Source of the DNA: Paenibacillus kribbensis
Lineage (GTDB): Bacteria > Bacillota > Bacilli > Paenibacillales > Paenibacillaceae
Reading direction: 5' to 3'
Assembly (NCBI RefSeq): GCF_002240415.1
Contig: NZ_CP020028.1
Coordinates: 1,327,501-1,391,500 of the forward strand
Length of the DNA: 64,000 nucleotides
In this document: in pieces, positions 30,036 through 38,914 of the stretch
Layout: every line of letters begins with the position of its first letter
How positions within the stretch are numbered: position 1 is the stretch's first letter
Made by a program: the position numbers and the translations under genes
The notes under the pieces: generated by a model
Told to the model about the DNA's origin: nothing
Database searches by the model: none
What the model saw: the letters and a program-made list of their open reading frames with translations, nothing else

Positions 30036-30647
30036 ATGAGCTGGTATGTGCTGCATGTCGAAACCGGACAAGAAAATGTGGTTCGAGCGATGATACGTAA
30101 ATTCTACAATCCGTCGTCAATGTATGCGATAGTTCCCAAACGTAGGCTGTTAGAAAAAAGACAGGGTCATATTTATGAAGTTTGTCGAACGATGTTTCCA
30201 GGTTATGTATTTGTGAATACAGAGATGAATGCTAAAACATATAATGATCTTAGGCGGATTCCTAAATGCTATAGGCTTCTAAATAGCTTTAACCATCGTT
30301 ATCATCAAACTGAGTCTAAAGAAATAAAAGTGGACGTAGGAGATAGAATTGAATCCTATTCATTCTCAGAGATTGACGACGAAGAAATGAGACCGATCCT
30401 CCAACTTATCGATAATGATGAAGTTATAGGATATTCGTCTTTGTATCTAAGGAATGCAAGGGCAGTTGTATGTGATGGCCCGCTGACAGGTGAGGAAGGA
30501 AGAATAAAAAAGATTGATGCGCGGAAAAAAAGAGCGAGAATTATCTTGAGGCTGAATGGTGTAGAAAAATGCATTGATGTGGGAATTAAGATTGTTTCAG
30601 TATCGGAAAATGCCCAAGATGAACAGCACTCCAAAAAATCAGAGTGA
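30036..30647 (+). CDS. loaP: LoaP, NusG-family processive antiterminator
   Basis: 203 aa. ATG 30036 gives the family start MSWYVLHVETGQEN; an in-frame TTG at 30024 lies too close to the GAAGGGA site. An NGN domain (residues 1-110) contains WYVLHVETGQEN and MFPGYVFVNTEM, the RNA-polymerase-binding NusG motif. A C-terminal KOW domain carries GPLTGEEGRIKKID. LoaP paralogues occur beside antibiotic operons; in Bacillus velezensis/amyloliquefaciens LoaP is needed for full-length difficidin and macrolactin transcripts. It is the first gene of this cluster, 254 bases before the first synthase gene, and that spacer contains a terminator. It is not the housekeeping NusG: it lacks the secE-rplK context and is basic and divergent. 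Confidence 0.93.
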   Translation: MSWYVLHVETGQENVVRAMIRKFYNPSSMYAIVPKRRLLEKRQGHIYEVCRTMFPGYVFVNTEMNAKTYNDLRRIPKCYRLLNSFNHRYHQTESKEIKVDVGDRIESYSFSEIDDEEMRPILQLIDNDEVIGYSSLYLRNARAVVCDGPLTGEEGRIKKIDARKKRARIILRLNGVEKCIDVGIKIVSVSENAQDEQHSKKSE

Positions 30648-30648
30648 A

Positions 30649-30674
30649 ACCAACTGATGCTTCGGTACATTGGT
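30649..30674 (+). promoter_or_regulatory. UUCG-capped leader hairpin (candidate LoaP RNA target)
   Basis: ACCAA-c-TG-a-TGC-TTCG-GTA-CA-TTGGT folds into a stem with two single-base bulges and a stable C(UUCG)G tetraloop, two bases after the loaP stop. LoaP proteins are reported to recognise a leader-RNA hairpin upstream of their target operons. Position fits; recognition here is inference. Confidence 0.5.
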
Positions 30675-30817
30675 GTAGCGCTGAGGTCATATATAGCAGT
30701 TGTGTGGTAGTCTATGTGAAAAATAGATGAGTGGGCGAAGCTATGTTCTTTTCCGAAATGCATTTAGTTGATGTACAAGTCTTCTCAAAATCTGTTCAAA
30801 TATAATAGAGGCATATT

Positions 30818-30845
30818 CAAAGGATGCGAAGCATCCTTTTTATTA
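30818..30845 (+). terminator. leader terminator in front of the PKS genes
   Basis: Perfect 8-bp stem AAGGATGC-GAA-GCATCCTT plus a T-run ending TTTTTATT, 57 bases before the first synthase start. As it separates loaP from its presumed target genes, it is the obvious site of LoaP-dependent readthrough. Confidence 0.9.
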
Positions 30846-30901
30846 TATTTATAGGTTAATCAGAGAACGTATATTTTGAGTAAAAGGAGATGTTGAAGTG
30901 C

Positions 30902-33900
30902 ATGCAAACTTTCGAAAATCTTCAACAAAATGATATCGCTATTATAGGCATATCTGGGATACTTGCTTCCAATTCTACAATTGATCAGCTCTGGGATCAT
31001 CAAAAAGAGGGGAAAGCGTTTATCAAAAATTTATCAGAAAAACGGCAGCAGGATACGAATTCCTATTTGAATTGGATCATGGGGAAAGAGCCAAACAAAG
31101 CGATTTCATTTGCACGCCAAGCCTTTTTGGATAGTGTTGATTATTTTGATTACCCTTTTTTCTCCATCTCTTTTGAAGAGGCATGTATGATAGACCCTTC
31201 TCTTCGTTTGTTGCTGCAAGTAGTATGGCATACGCTGGAAGATGCGGGGTACGCTGGCGATACATTGTATGGAACCAGAACAGGTGTATTTTACGGAGAA
31301 AGTGATCTGCCGGAATATTCATATGCTCAGATGGTCGCCGATGTGAATCCAGTGCTAGGTGGTTCATGTGTTACAGAGAATTTATCTTCGTTAATTCCAA
31401 GTCGGATCGCTTATATCATGGATTGGCACGGCCCCACTGTAGTAACCAACGCTTCCGATGCTTCATCATTAGTTGCAGTACATCAGGCTTGCCAATCAAT
31501 ACGGGCGGGAGAATGTGAACAAGCACTAATAGGGACGTCCCGTATTAATTTGTTTCCAATACAATCAGGTGACACTCAAGTAGATTATGGAGAAGGAGTT
31601 ATGGCAATCCTGATCAAGTCCTTAAACAAGGCGATGCTGGACGGAGATCACATTCATGCTGTTATAAAGGGCTCGTCGACGAATCATCATGGACGGGTAC
31701 GTGATAGCGGTACATATAAGGATTTGCTTGTACAAGCATGGAAAAATGCAAGTATCGATCCTTCAACCATTTCATTTATAGAAACACATAGCATTGAAGA
31801 TAACCTGGAATACGTCAGGGAAAGAGAGGGAATACAGTCTGCATTTTCACATTTGATGGGAACACAGAAACAGCTCCTCTTGGGGTCTATAAAATCTTCT
31901 ATAGGACAGTTGCATCATGCTTCTGGTCTGGCAGGGCTATTGCAAGCTGTTATGGCCTTGAAATATAAGGAGCTTCCATCAGCAACATACAAGCAATGGA
32001 GAGATGTTAGTATCACTCCTGGTGATCCTGCTGTATGTTATAGCGATGTTATCCATCTTTCGACACAAAAAGAAGTTTTGCGGTGCGGAGTCAGTTCCTT
32101 TGCTAGAGGAGGGGCCAACTGTCATGTCATTTTAGAAAGTTTTTTAAAGGTCCCTTCAGAGGAAAAAAGCGAAGAATGGGAGATGCTGGCTCTATCGGCT
32201 CAGAGCAAATCAAGTTTGCTGGAGTTAATGAACCGTTACAAAGAGTGGATGATTCAATCTGAAGGATACCGGTTAGGTGATTTATGTTATACCTCAAATG
32301 CTGGTCGCAAACACTTTCGATATCGATTGGCTATTATAGCTTCGAATAAAGGGGAGCTGTTGGATAAACTGACAGCATCATGTACAACAAATTTGGAACT
32401 GTCGGAGGTATCAGCGGTATATTATAGCGAGTTGGACAATCACCAACCAGTCATTGAGAAAGTAACGGAAACATGCCTGAAGAAATATGAAGAGCGTGAA
32501 AAAGCGATGAACGAGCTTGGTCAGTTGTATGCACAAGGGGCAGAGCTGGATTGGGATGAAATATACAAAAATTGTGATTATCAAAAGATCAGCCTGCCTG
32601 TATATCCATTTGCAAAGCTGCGTTGTTGGATAGATTCGTCGGCGCCAGTCTCAAATAATATTGGCACTGAAAGGGAGAACAGAGAGGAAATCATATTAGA
32701 GTTATTTAAAAAATACCTTGGCTTCTCTCATATAAAATTGGCAGATAATTTTTATGAATTAGGTGGAGATTCTATTACAGCTATCAAGATTGTGAATGAA
32801 TTGAATGCTGTATTGCATACCGATCTAAAAGATGTGGATGTGCTTAAAAACCCGTCTGTTGCACAGCTGACTGAATTGTTGCGGAATACTGAAGGGATGA
32901 TACATGGTTCAATCAGCACCATAAAAAAGCACCCCCCCCAACCTTTTTATCCGTTATCGTCTGATCAAAGCAGGATATTTGTAATGATGCAGTATAATCC
33001 TGATTTTACGATGTATAACAAGCCTTTGGCACTTGTTGTGGATGGGAACATGGATTTTAACAGGCTGCAAATGGCAATCGATCGAATTGTGAGAAGACAT
33101 GAGGCGTTACGGACATCATTTGATGTTATGGATGGAGAGCCGATCCAAATTGTTCATGATGATGCGAGAATAGAATTGGAAATGTATCCTTCAATATTAG
33201 AGGAAGATGAATTGGAAGTGATGATGAAAAAATTCACGTACCCGTTTAATTGGAGAATAGCGCCTTTGGTAAGAGGAACTCTAGTTCAATTAACAAATGA
33301 CAAACAAGCTCTGGTTTTTGATTTCCATCATCTAATCTCGGACGGCACTTCGCTATTGATTTTTTTCAAAGAGCTAGTCCACTTCTATAAATCAAATCAG
33401 GAGCTGGAGCCACCTACAGTTCAATTTAGAGATTATGTGGTATGGCAAAATGAACGAAAATATTCTCCAGAGCAGGAACGGATGCGGCAATTTTGGATAT
33501 CCAAATGCGCTGCACCGATCCCTCAATTGAATTTGCCTGCAGATTTTGAAAGACCAGCCCATAAAACCTATCAAGGCTCACAAATCTGTTTGCGAATGAA
33601 TTCAGAGTTAGCAGAGAGCGTATATCGTTTTGCTAAGGAAACAGACTCAACGATATATGTTGTGCTGCTCGCCGCCTATCATTTACTGCTAGAGAAAAAG
33701 ACTGGACAAAACGACATTATCATTGGCTCTGTATCACAGGGAAGGCCTCACAGAGATGTAGACCCTGTAATTGGTATGTTTGTTCATACCATAATCATGC
33801 GTAACTGTTCCAGCAAAGAGATCACGTTTCATGAATTTATCAATCAGGTTAGGACCAATACGCTGCAAAGTTTTGAGCATCAAGACTACCCGTTTGAAGA

Positions 33901-34267
33901 TTTGGTGGCTATGTTACAGCTGAATAGAGATAGAAGCCGTAATCCTTTATTTGATGCGGCATTTATTTTGCATAACATGTATACATCTCTGAGAAGTCCA
34001 GATTTTTATGAAATGTATAATTATCCGTTTCATAATGGAGTTTCACTGGTCGATCTTGCTTTGGAAGTGCATGAGACTGAAGGGGGACTTTCTTGTAACT
34101 GGGAGTATTGCACTTCGTTGTTCCAGCAAGAAACCGTGCAAGCATTAGGAGAGGAATTCATGGATATCTTGGCACAGCTAATCCACCAACCGGATATTCC
34201 ACTTGGTAAGCATTCTTGCCTTCACAAAAATGTGAACATTGTAGAAGATGTTGAGTTCTTGTTTTAG
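30902..34267 (+). CDS. hybrid PKS-NRPS protein: KS(inactive)-PCP-C
   Basis: 1,121 aa. ATG 30902 is chosen (AAGGAG 12 bases upstream); ATG 30890 directly abuts that site and TTG 30893 is an alternative. Domains: ketosynthase, residues about 8-410; carrier protein at 590-665 with LGGDSITAIKI (Ser624, PCP-like); complete condensation domain at 685-1110 with intact HHLISDG (His809-His810). The ketosynthase has lost its catalytic set. The nucleophile Cys is Asp186 (TNASDASSLVAVH); the HGTGT region reads ETHSIEDNLE, with only His296 kept; NIGH reads SIGQ (Gln336). It cannot condense, so it is a KS0, possibly passing a chain to the PCP. No AT, KR or DH is present. Confidence 0.9.
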   Translation: MQTFENLQQNDIAIIGISGILASNSTIDQLWDHQKEGKAFIKNLSEKRQQDTNSYLNWIMGKEPNKAISFARQAFLDSVDYFDYPFFSISFEEACMIDPSLRLLLQVVWHTLEDAGYAGDTLYGTRTGVFYGESDLPEYSYAQMVADVNPVLGGSCVTENLSSLIPSRIAYIMDWHGPTVVTNASDASSLVAVHQACQSIRAGECEQALIGTSRINLFPIQSGDTQVDYGEGVMAILIKSLNKAMLDGDHIHAVIKGSSTNHHGRVRDSGTYKDLLVQAWKNASIDPSTISFIETHSIEDNLEYVREREGIQSAFSHLMGTQKQLLLGSIKSSIGQLHHASGLAGLLQAVMALKYKELPSATYKQWRDVSITPGDPAVCYSDVIHLSTQKEVLRCGVSSFARGGANCHVILESFLKVPSEEKSEEWEMLALSAQSKSSLLELMNRYKEWMIQSEGYRLGDLCYTSNAGRKHFRYRLAIIASNKGELLDKLTASCTTNLELSEVSAVYYSELDNHQPVIEKVTETCLKKYEEREKAMNELGQLYAQGAELDWDEIYKNCDYQKISLPVYPFAKLRCWIDSSAPVSNNIGTERENREEIILELFKKYLGFSHIKLADNFYELGGDSITAIKIVNELNAVLHTDLKDVDVLKNPSVAQLTELLRNTEGMIHGSISTIKKHPPQPFYPLSSDQSRIFVMMQYNPDFTMYNKPLALVVDGNMDFNRLQMAIDRIVRRHEALRTSFDVMDGEPIQIVHDDARIELEMYPSILEEDELEVMMKKFTYPFNWRIAPLVRGTLVQLTNDKQALVFDFHHLISDGTSLLIFFKELVHFYKSNQELEPPTVQFRDYVVWQNERKYSPEQERMRQFWISKCAAPIPQLNLPADFERPAHKTYQGSQICLRMNSELAESVYRFAKETDSTIYVVLLAAYHLLLEKKTGQNDIIIGSVSQGRPHRDVDPVIGMFVHTIIMRNCSSKEITFHEFINQVRTNTLQSFEHQDYPFEDLVAMLQLNRDRSRNPLFDAAFILHNMYTSLRSPDFYEMYNYPFHNGVSLVDLALEVHETEGGLSCNWEYCTSLFQQETVQALGEEFMDILAQLIHQPDIPLGKHSCLHKNVNIVEDVEFLF

Positions 34268-34304
34268 ATGGCTAATCTGGAATCGGCAAGTAGGAGGGCA
34301 AACA

Positions 34305-37300
34305 ATGGAGATTATTTCTAAAGAAGAAATAAAACAACCTTCAAATCAAGTTGGCTTGGACTTTTGGAGTCGTACTTTGGATAAAAGAATGGACATTACT
34401 GGGTTTCCTCATGATCATACTGGACAAGAGTCGAGATCGAAAAAAGCTTTAAATACTCGTCTATTTTCTGACGAAGTTCAGACTAGATTATATGAGATGA
34501 CCCGTCAATCCCATTTGGGTGTATTTATGATTTTGGTATCCGGCATAAAGTATTTGTTATCCCGGTATACCGGACTGCGAGACATAGTTGTGGGGGCACC
34601 CGCTCTAAAAATGGAGAATGGTGAGACAAATGATAGCTCGTGGGTTTTGCTTCGTAGCAAGCTTATCCCGGATATGACGATCCGCGATTGGATCAATACG
34701 ATGAAGGAAACAATGACACAAGCATTTCAGCATCAGTATGTATCGTTTCACGATATAGCACAGCGAGCAGGAATTATATATTCTGATGACACCAAGCCGC
34801 AGATAAAAACACTTGTGCTATTCGGTACCATTCAGTCAAGGGAAAGTATAGATGAAATTCATTCGGAGATCATTTTTGACTTTGATATGATAGAGGGAGT
34901 ATTATCCTTGACAATTAAGTACTCTCCCCAATTGTTTTCTGCCGCTACGATAGAGCATCTGACAGATGCATTGTTTCTGTACTATGCCTGCATATTGAAA
35001 GATACGAAAACAATCCTGGAAAAGCTTGAACTGCTTTCTGAGAATGAGCGTCATCAGATACTCTATCAATTTAACAAGCCGCTGGAATTACAATCCAGTG
35101 CTGCTTGCACATTTCAACAATTATTCAATGAGCAGGTTCAAATACAGCCTGAGAAAACAGCTTTAATTTTTGAACACCAAGAATGGACCTATCAAGAGCT
35201 CAATGATCGGGCTGATCGTTTGGCTCTTGATCTCGTAAAAAAATATCAACTGCTCCCAGAAGAAGCAGTTGCCGTATACATGCATAGATCACCTTATGTA
35301 TATATAGCCATGTTAGCGATTTGGAAGGCAAGTGGTGTATTTATTCCTATTGACCCGGCTGTTCCATTGGAACGTGTGACAGACATTCTTCGGGAAGGGA
35401 ATGTACGTATTGCACTAACAACAGCTGCTAACAAGCAAGCTTTACAGGGAATTAAGCTGAAATGTGGATTTCTGGAAAGTGTTTTCTGCATAGATACAGA
35501 TGATCTTGGTGTCATGGCAGCAGAGCCTTTATCAATGATTAGCTCCGGTGGATCACTAGCCTATATCATTTTTACATCTGGATCAACCGGGAAACCCAAG
35601 GGGGTTGAAATTGAGCATCATTCTGTCGTCCGTTTCCTACATGCTATCGATGAAGTAATTGCTCCTGTTTCACCTCAAGTTATTCTTAATGCTGCGAGCA
35701 TAGCCTTTGATTTATTTATATCCGAAGCCCTGTATGGTCTTTTTAAGGGAATTCAAGTCGTTATTGCCAATGAACGAGAACACATAGATTCTGCTGAGTT
35801 GGGGCGTTTGGTAGAAGAACATCATATCGATGTCATGATGATTACACCTTCGCGATTGCAACTGATGATGCTTCACAAGGAGTCTGCGAAAGCACTGCGG
35901 CGTATCAAAATGTTTCTTATTGGTGGCCAAGAATTGAAGATAGGTTTTTTGCGTGAGATTCAGCAAATGACCAAAGCTTATATTGTGAATGTCTATGGAC
36001 CAACGGAAGCGACGTGTTTGGCTACATCAGCTGTATTGAATGGGGCTTCTCAAGTCACGATTGGTCGCCCATTGGATCATTATAGATGCTACATTGTAGA
36101 TGAACAGAATCGTTTGCAGCTAATCGGTGCAGTTGGCGAATTGGTAATAGCCGGAACCGGGGTGGCACGGGGATATGTGAACAACCCGAGATTGACCGAG
36201 GAGAAATTCATTGAAGACCTGCTGTATGAGGGACAAAGAATGTACAAGACAGGCGATTTGGCACGTTGGTTGCCCACAGGGGAGATTCAGTATCTGGGAC
36301 GGATTGATAGTCAGGTCAAAATAAGAGGATACCGCATTGAAACCAGTGATGTTGAAACCGCTTTAATCTCTCACCCAGATATTCGTGAGGCAGTTGTGCT
36401 TGTTAATCCAGGACCTAATGGTGTTGGGGAACTGGTCGCTTATTTGATTGGCGATCAAAAATTGAGCTTCAACGTTCTATACGACTTTTTGAAGCTGAAG
36501 CTACCTGAATATATGGTTCCGGTGCGCTATGCTCAGGTATCTGCTCTGCCCTTGACGGTAAATGGAAAAATTGATAAATCTGCTTTGGCAAGCATGGATC
36601 AACTGAATCTATCTGGAGCTACACTTTACCGGGCGCCCATGAATGATGTCCAGAGAGTTTTGGTTGAAGTATGGCAGCAATTGCTTGGAGTTGAACGGAT
36701 AGGAATCGATGATAATTTTTTTCAAGTTGGAGGAACTTCCTTGACCGGGGTCAAAATGGTTGCACTGCTGAGTGACAGATACACTATCTCCATTAACGAC
36801 TTATTTGATTATCCGACCATCGCTCAACTGTCTCTTCACGTGGTTGAACATGCAGGGTATTTTCATCATTTGCTTGAGGTGATGAAGCCTTCAGCCATTC
36901 ATTCGGATGTGGATATGGTTGCGTCACTCGCATCAAGAGAAGAGGCGCTACAGACATACCTAGCAAAAGTGGAGGCTTGGCGAGATCGAGATCTCACGCT
37001 GCAAAAGTCCTACAAGCATATTCTATTAACAGGTGGTACAGGTTTTTTGGGTACACATCTTCTACAGGAGCTTCTTAACAGATCGAATGCCCGAATTACA
37101 CTTCTGATAAGAGGAGAGTCTCGAACAATATCAGAGGAATACCTCAAAGAGAGACTACAGTTCTATTCGTTAGAAGGACATGATGAAATGAGAAGGGCAA
37201 GAGTATCTGTAGTTTGTGGAGATGTAACACTATTAAACCTGGGATTGGAATCCACAGAATATGAGAATTTGGCTGAGGACGTGGATTGTATCATTCATAC

Positions 37301-38093
37301 GGCATCACTGACAAGACATTACGGCACAGCAGCGGAATTTGAAAAAGTGAACATCGATGGTACTCGACACATACTTCATTTTGCTGCATTCAAGAATATC
37401 AAGGACATTCACTTTACGTCCAATATGAGCATCGGTACGGGAAGTAATATTCAGTTGTTTGACGAGTATATTGAAGAGGCTGGGCCTATTCGAGCGGATA
37501 TTAATAACCACTTTCTGAGAAGTAAAATGGAAGCTGAAGCACTGTTGCGGACCGCTAGAGACAGAGGACTGAGTTGTACAATCTATCGTTTAAATTCTCT
37601 TAATAATAATACTCAAACAGGAAAGTTTATGGTTAACAAGGAGAGCAACGCATTTTATTCTTTTGTAAATGCAATGAATGGCATCGGTCTGTTTCCAGAT
37701 TTGCATGAACCAATATTGGATATGACAGGTGTGGATCAAGCTGCCAATGCTATTGTTACTCTATTCGACCGGCCTGCTCTGTATAATCAAAACCATCATG
37801 TATTTAATCCTCATCGAATCAGCTGGGGACAGTTGGGGAGAGAACTACAAGCTATCAATAGAAAAATAGAACTGGTCGACTACGAATTATTTATACGTAT
37901 CATAACTCAAAAGTTTAATGACCTTTCTACTCGCAAAGAAGTCATAAATGTCATTCTTAATCTTTTTTTACTCCGCAATACTGAATGGTTGAATTATTTA
38001 CGTGTATGCGACCGAACAGAACTCATACTTAACCGTCTTGGATTTGAGTGGGGGACTATCGGGCAGCAACAGATCGAATGCTATCTTAGCTGA
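34305..38093 (+). CDS. NRPS protein: partial C-A-PCP-thioester reductase
   Basis: 1,262 aa. ATG 34305 has TAGGAGGG four bases upstream; the frame is open back to 34248, overlapping the previous gene. Domains: a condensation C-terminal lobe only (residues about 10-255, no HHxxxDG); adenylation (270-775) with FTSGSTGKPKG, NVYGPTEAT, YKTGDLARW, GRIDSQVKIRGYRIE and NGKIDKSAL; PCP with VGGTSL (Ser812); NAD(P)-dependent reductase (905-1255) with TGGTGFLG near residue 910. The Asp that grips the substrate amino group is present (FDLF), so an alpha-amino acid is expected; which one I cannot tell. The reductase YxxxK motif reads FLRSK (Phe1070, Lys1074), so the catalytic Tyr is missing. Such domains normally release the chain as an aldehyde or alcohol. 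Confidence 0.9.
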   Translation: MEIISKEEIKQPSNQVGLDFWSRTLDKRMDITGFPHDHTGQESRSKKALNTRLFSDEVQTRLYEMTRQSHLGVFMILVSGIKYLLSRYTGLRDIVVGAPALKMENGETNDSSWVLLRSKLIPDMTIRDWINTMKETMTQAFQHQYVSFHDIAQRAGIIYSDDTKPQIKTLVLFGTIQSRESIDEIHSEIIFDFDMIEGVLSLTIKYSPQLFSAATIEHLTDALFLYYACILKDTKTILEKLELLSENERHQILYQFNKPLELQSSAACTFQQLFNEQVQIQPEKTALIFEHQEWTYQELNDRADRLALDLVKKYQLLPEEAVAVYMHRSPYVYIAMLAIWKASGVFIPIDPAVPLERVTDILREGNVRIALTTAANKQALQGIKLKCGFLESVFCIDTDDLGVMAAEPLSMISSGGSLAYIIFTSGSTGKPKGVEIEHHSVVRFLHAIDEVIAPVSPQVILNAASIAFDLFISEALYGLFKGIQVVIANEREHIDSAELGRLVEEHHIDVMMITPSRLQLMMLHKESAKALRRIKMFLIGGQELKIGFLREIQQMTKAYIVNVYGPTEATCLATSAVLNGASQVTIGRPLDHYRCYIVDEQNRLQLIGAVGELVIAGTGVARGYVNNPRLTEEKFIEDLLYEGQRMYKTGDLARWLPTGEIQYLGRIDSQVKIRGYRIETSDVETALISHPDIREAVVLVNPGPNGVGELVAYLIGDQKLSFNVLYDFLKLKLPEYMVPVRYAQVSALPLTVNGKIDKSALASMDQLNLSGATLYRAPMNDVQRVLVEVWQQLLGVERIGIDDNFFQVGGTSLTGVKMVALLSDRYTISINDLFDYPTIAQLSLHVVEHAGYFHHLLEVMKPSAIHSDVDMVASLASREEALQTYLAKVEAWRDRDLTLQKSYKHILLTGGTGFLGTHLLQELLNRSNARITLLIRGESRTISEEYLKERLQFYSLEGHDEMRRARVSVVCGDVTLLNLGLESTEYENLAEDVDCIIHTASLTRHYGTAAEFEKVNIDGTRHILHFAAFKNIKDIHFTSNMSIGTGSNIQLFDEYIEEAGPIRADINNHFLRSKMEAEALLRTARDRGLSCTIYRLNSLNNNTQTGKFMVNKESNAFYSFVNAMNGIGLFPDLHEPILDMTGVDQAANAIVTLFDRPALYNQNHHVFNPHRISWGQLGRELQAINRKIELVDYELFIRIITQKFNDLSTRKEVINVILNLFLLRNTEWLNYLRVCDRTELILNRLGFEWGTIGQQQIECYLS

Positions 38094-38179
38094 TAATTAT
38101 TGATTCTAATATACATATGACATGGGGGAGGGAGGTGCAGCGGTTGAAGCTGATAGATCATTGAAGGAGGAAACAGAAG

Positions 38180-38914
38180 ATGAGAACAATTGGGTTAGTT
38201 GGTGGATTAAGCTATGAATCGACGTTATTTTACTATAAGTATATTAATGAGCGTGTCAATCAGCAGCTTGGAAAAACTCATTCGGCCAAGTTGATTTTAA
38301 ACAGCTTAAATAATGAGGAGGTCTTGTCTCTTGTAAATGCTAATCGAATGCAGGATGTTACGGAAATATTAGTCAATGCTGCAATCGTAGTTGAGAGAGC
38401 CGGGGCTGATTGTCTGCTGATATGTTGCAATTCGGTTCATCAAGTAGCGGAAGAAGTACAACGTCATATCCGTATACCTCTTCTTCATATAACAGATGCA
38501 GTTACAAATAAAGTTTCCGAAACAGGCATTAAGCGAGTTGGACTTATTGGAACCAACTTTACAATGAAAGAAACATTTTATAAACGCAAGCTGGAAGCTC
38601 GGGGGATTGATGTTATCCTTCCGGATCAGCCTGATCGCAATGATATACATCAAGTAATTTTCAGCGAATTGGTGTTGGGCCTATTTACCACAGAAGCTAA
38701 GAGAAAGTTCCAACGCATTATCCTTAAATTAATCTCTGAAGGTGCTCAGGGAGTCATACTGGGCTGCACAGAGATTCCGTTGCTTATTAATCAAAAGGAT
38801 GTCAGCGTTCCTGTTTTTGATACTACTACATTGCATGCAGACAGTGGAATTGATTTTATGCTTGGAAGTGCAAACACTAGAGAGGAGTTATCGCTATGGA
38901 AACAACAAATGTGA
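38180..38914 (+). CDS. aspartate/glutamate racemase family protein
   Basis: 244 aa from ATG 38180 after GAAGGAGGAA. Family features: N-terminal IGLVGGLSYESTLFYYKYIN and two catalytic Cys regions, LLICCNSVH (about residue 80) and GVILGCTEIPLL (about residue 193). These enzymes interconvert L- and D-aspartate or related amino acids by a two-base, cofactor-free mechanism. Both Cys are present, so it looks active. Its place between the NRPS and methyltransferase genes suggests it makes a D-amino-acid building block for the A domain; this is inference. The 86-base gap upstream holds two strong Shine-Dalgarno-like sequences but no clear extra gene. Confidence 0.87.
   Translation: MRTIGLVGGLSYESTLFYYKYINERVNQQLGKTHSAKLILNSLNNEEVLSLVNANRMQDVTEILVNAAIVVERAGADCLLICCNSVHQVAEEVQRHIRIPLLHITDAVTNKVSETGIKRVGLIGTNFTMKETFYKRKLEARGIDVILPDQPDRNDIHQVIFSELVLGLFTTEAKRKFQRIILKLISEGAQGVILGCTEIPLLINQKDVSVPVFDTTTLHADSGIDFMLGSANTREELSLWKQQM

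Noticed and set aside
30801..30806. TATAAT as a separate promoter for the PKS genes
   Set aside because: No -35 at usable spacing, and transcription from there would start almost at the leader terminator.
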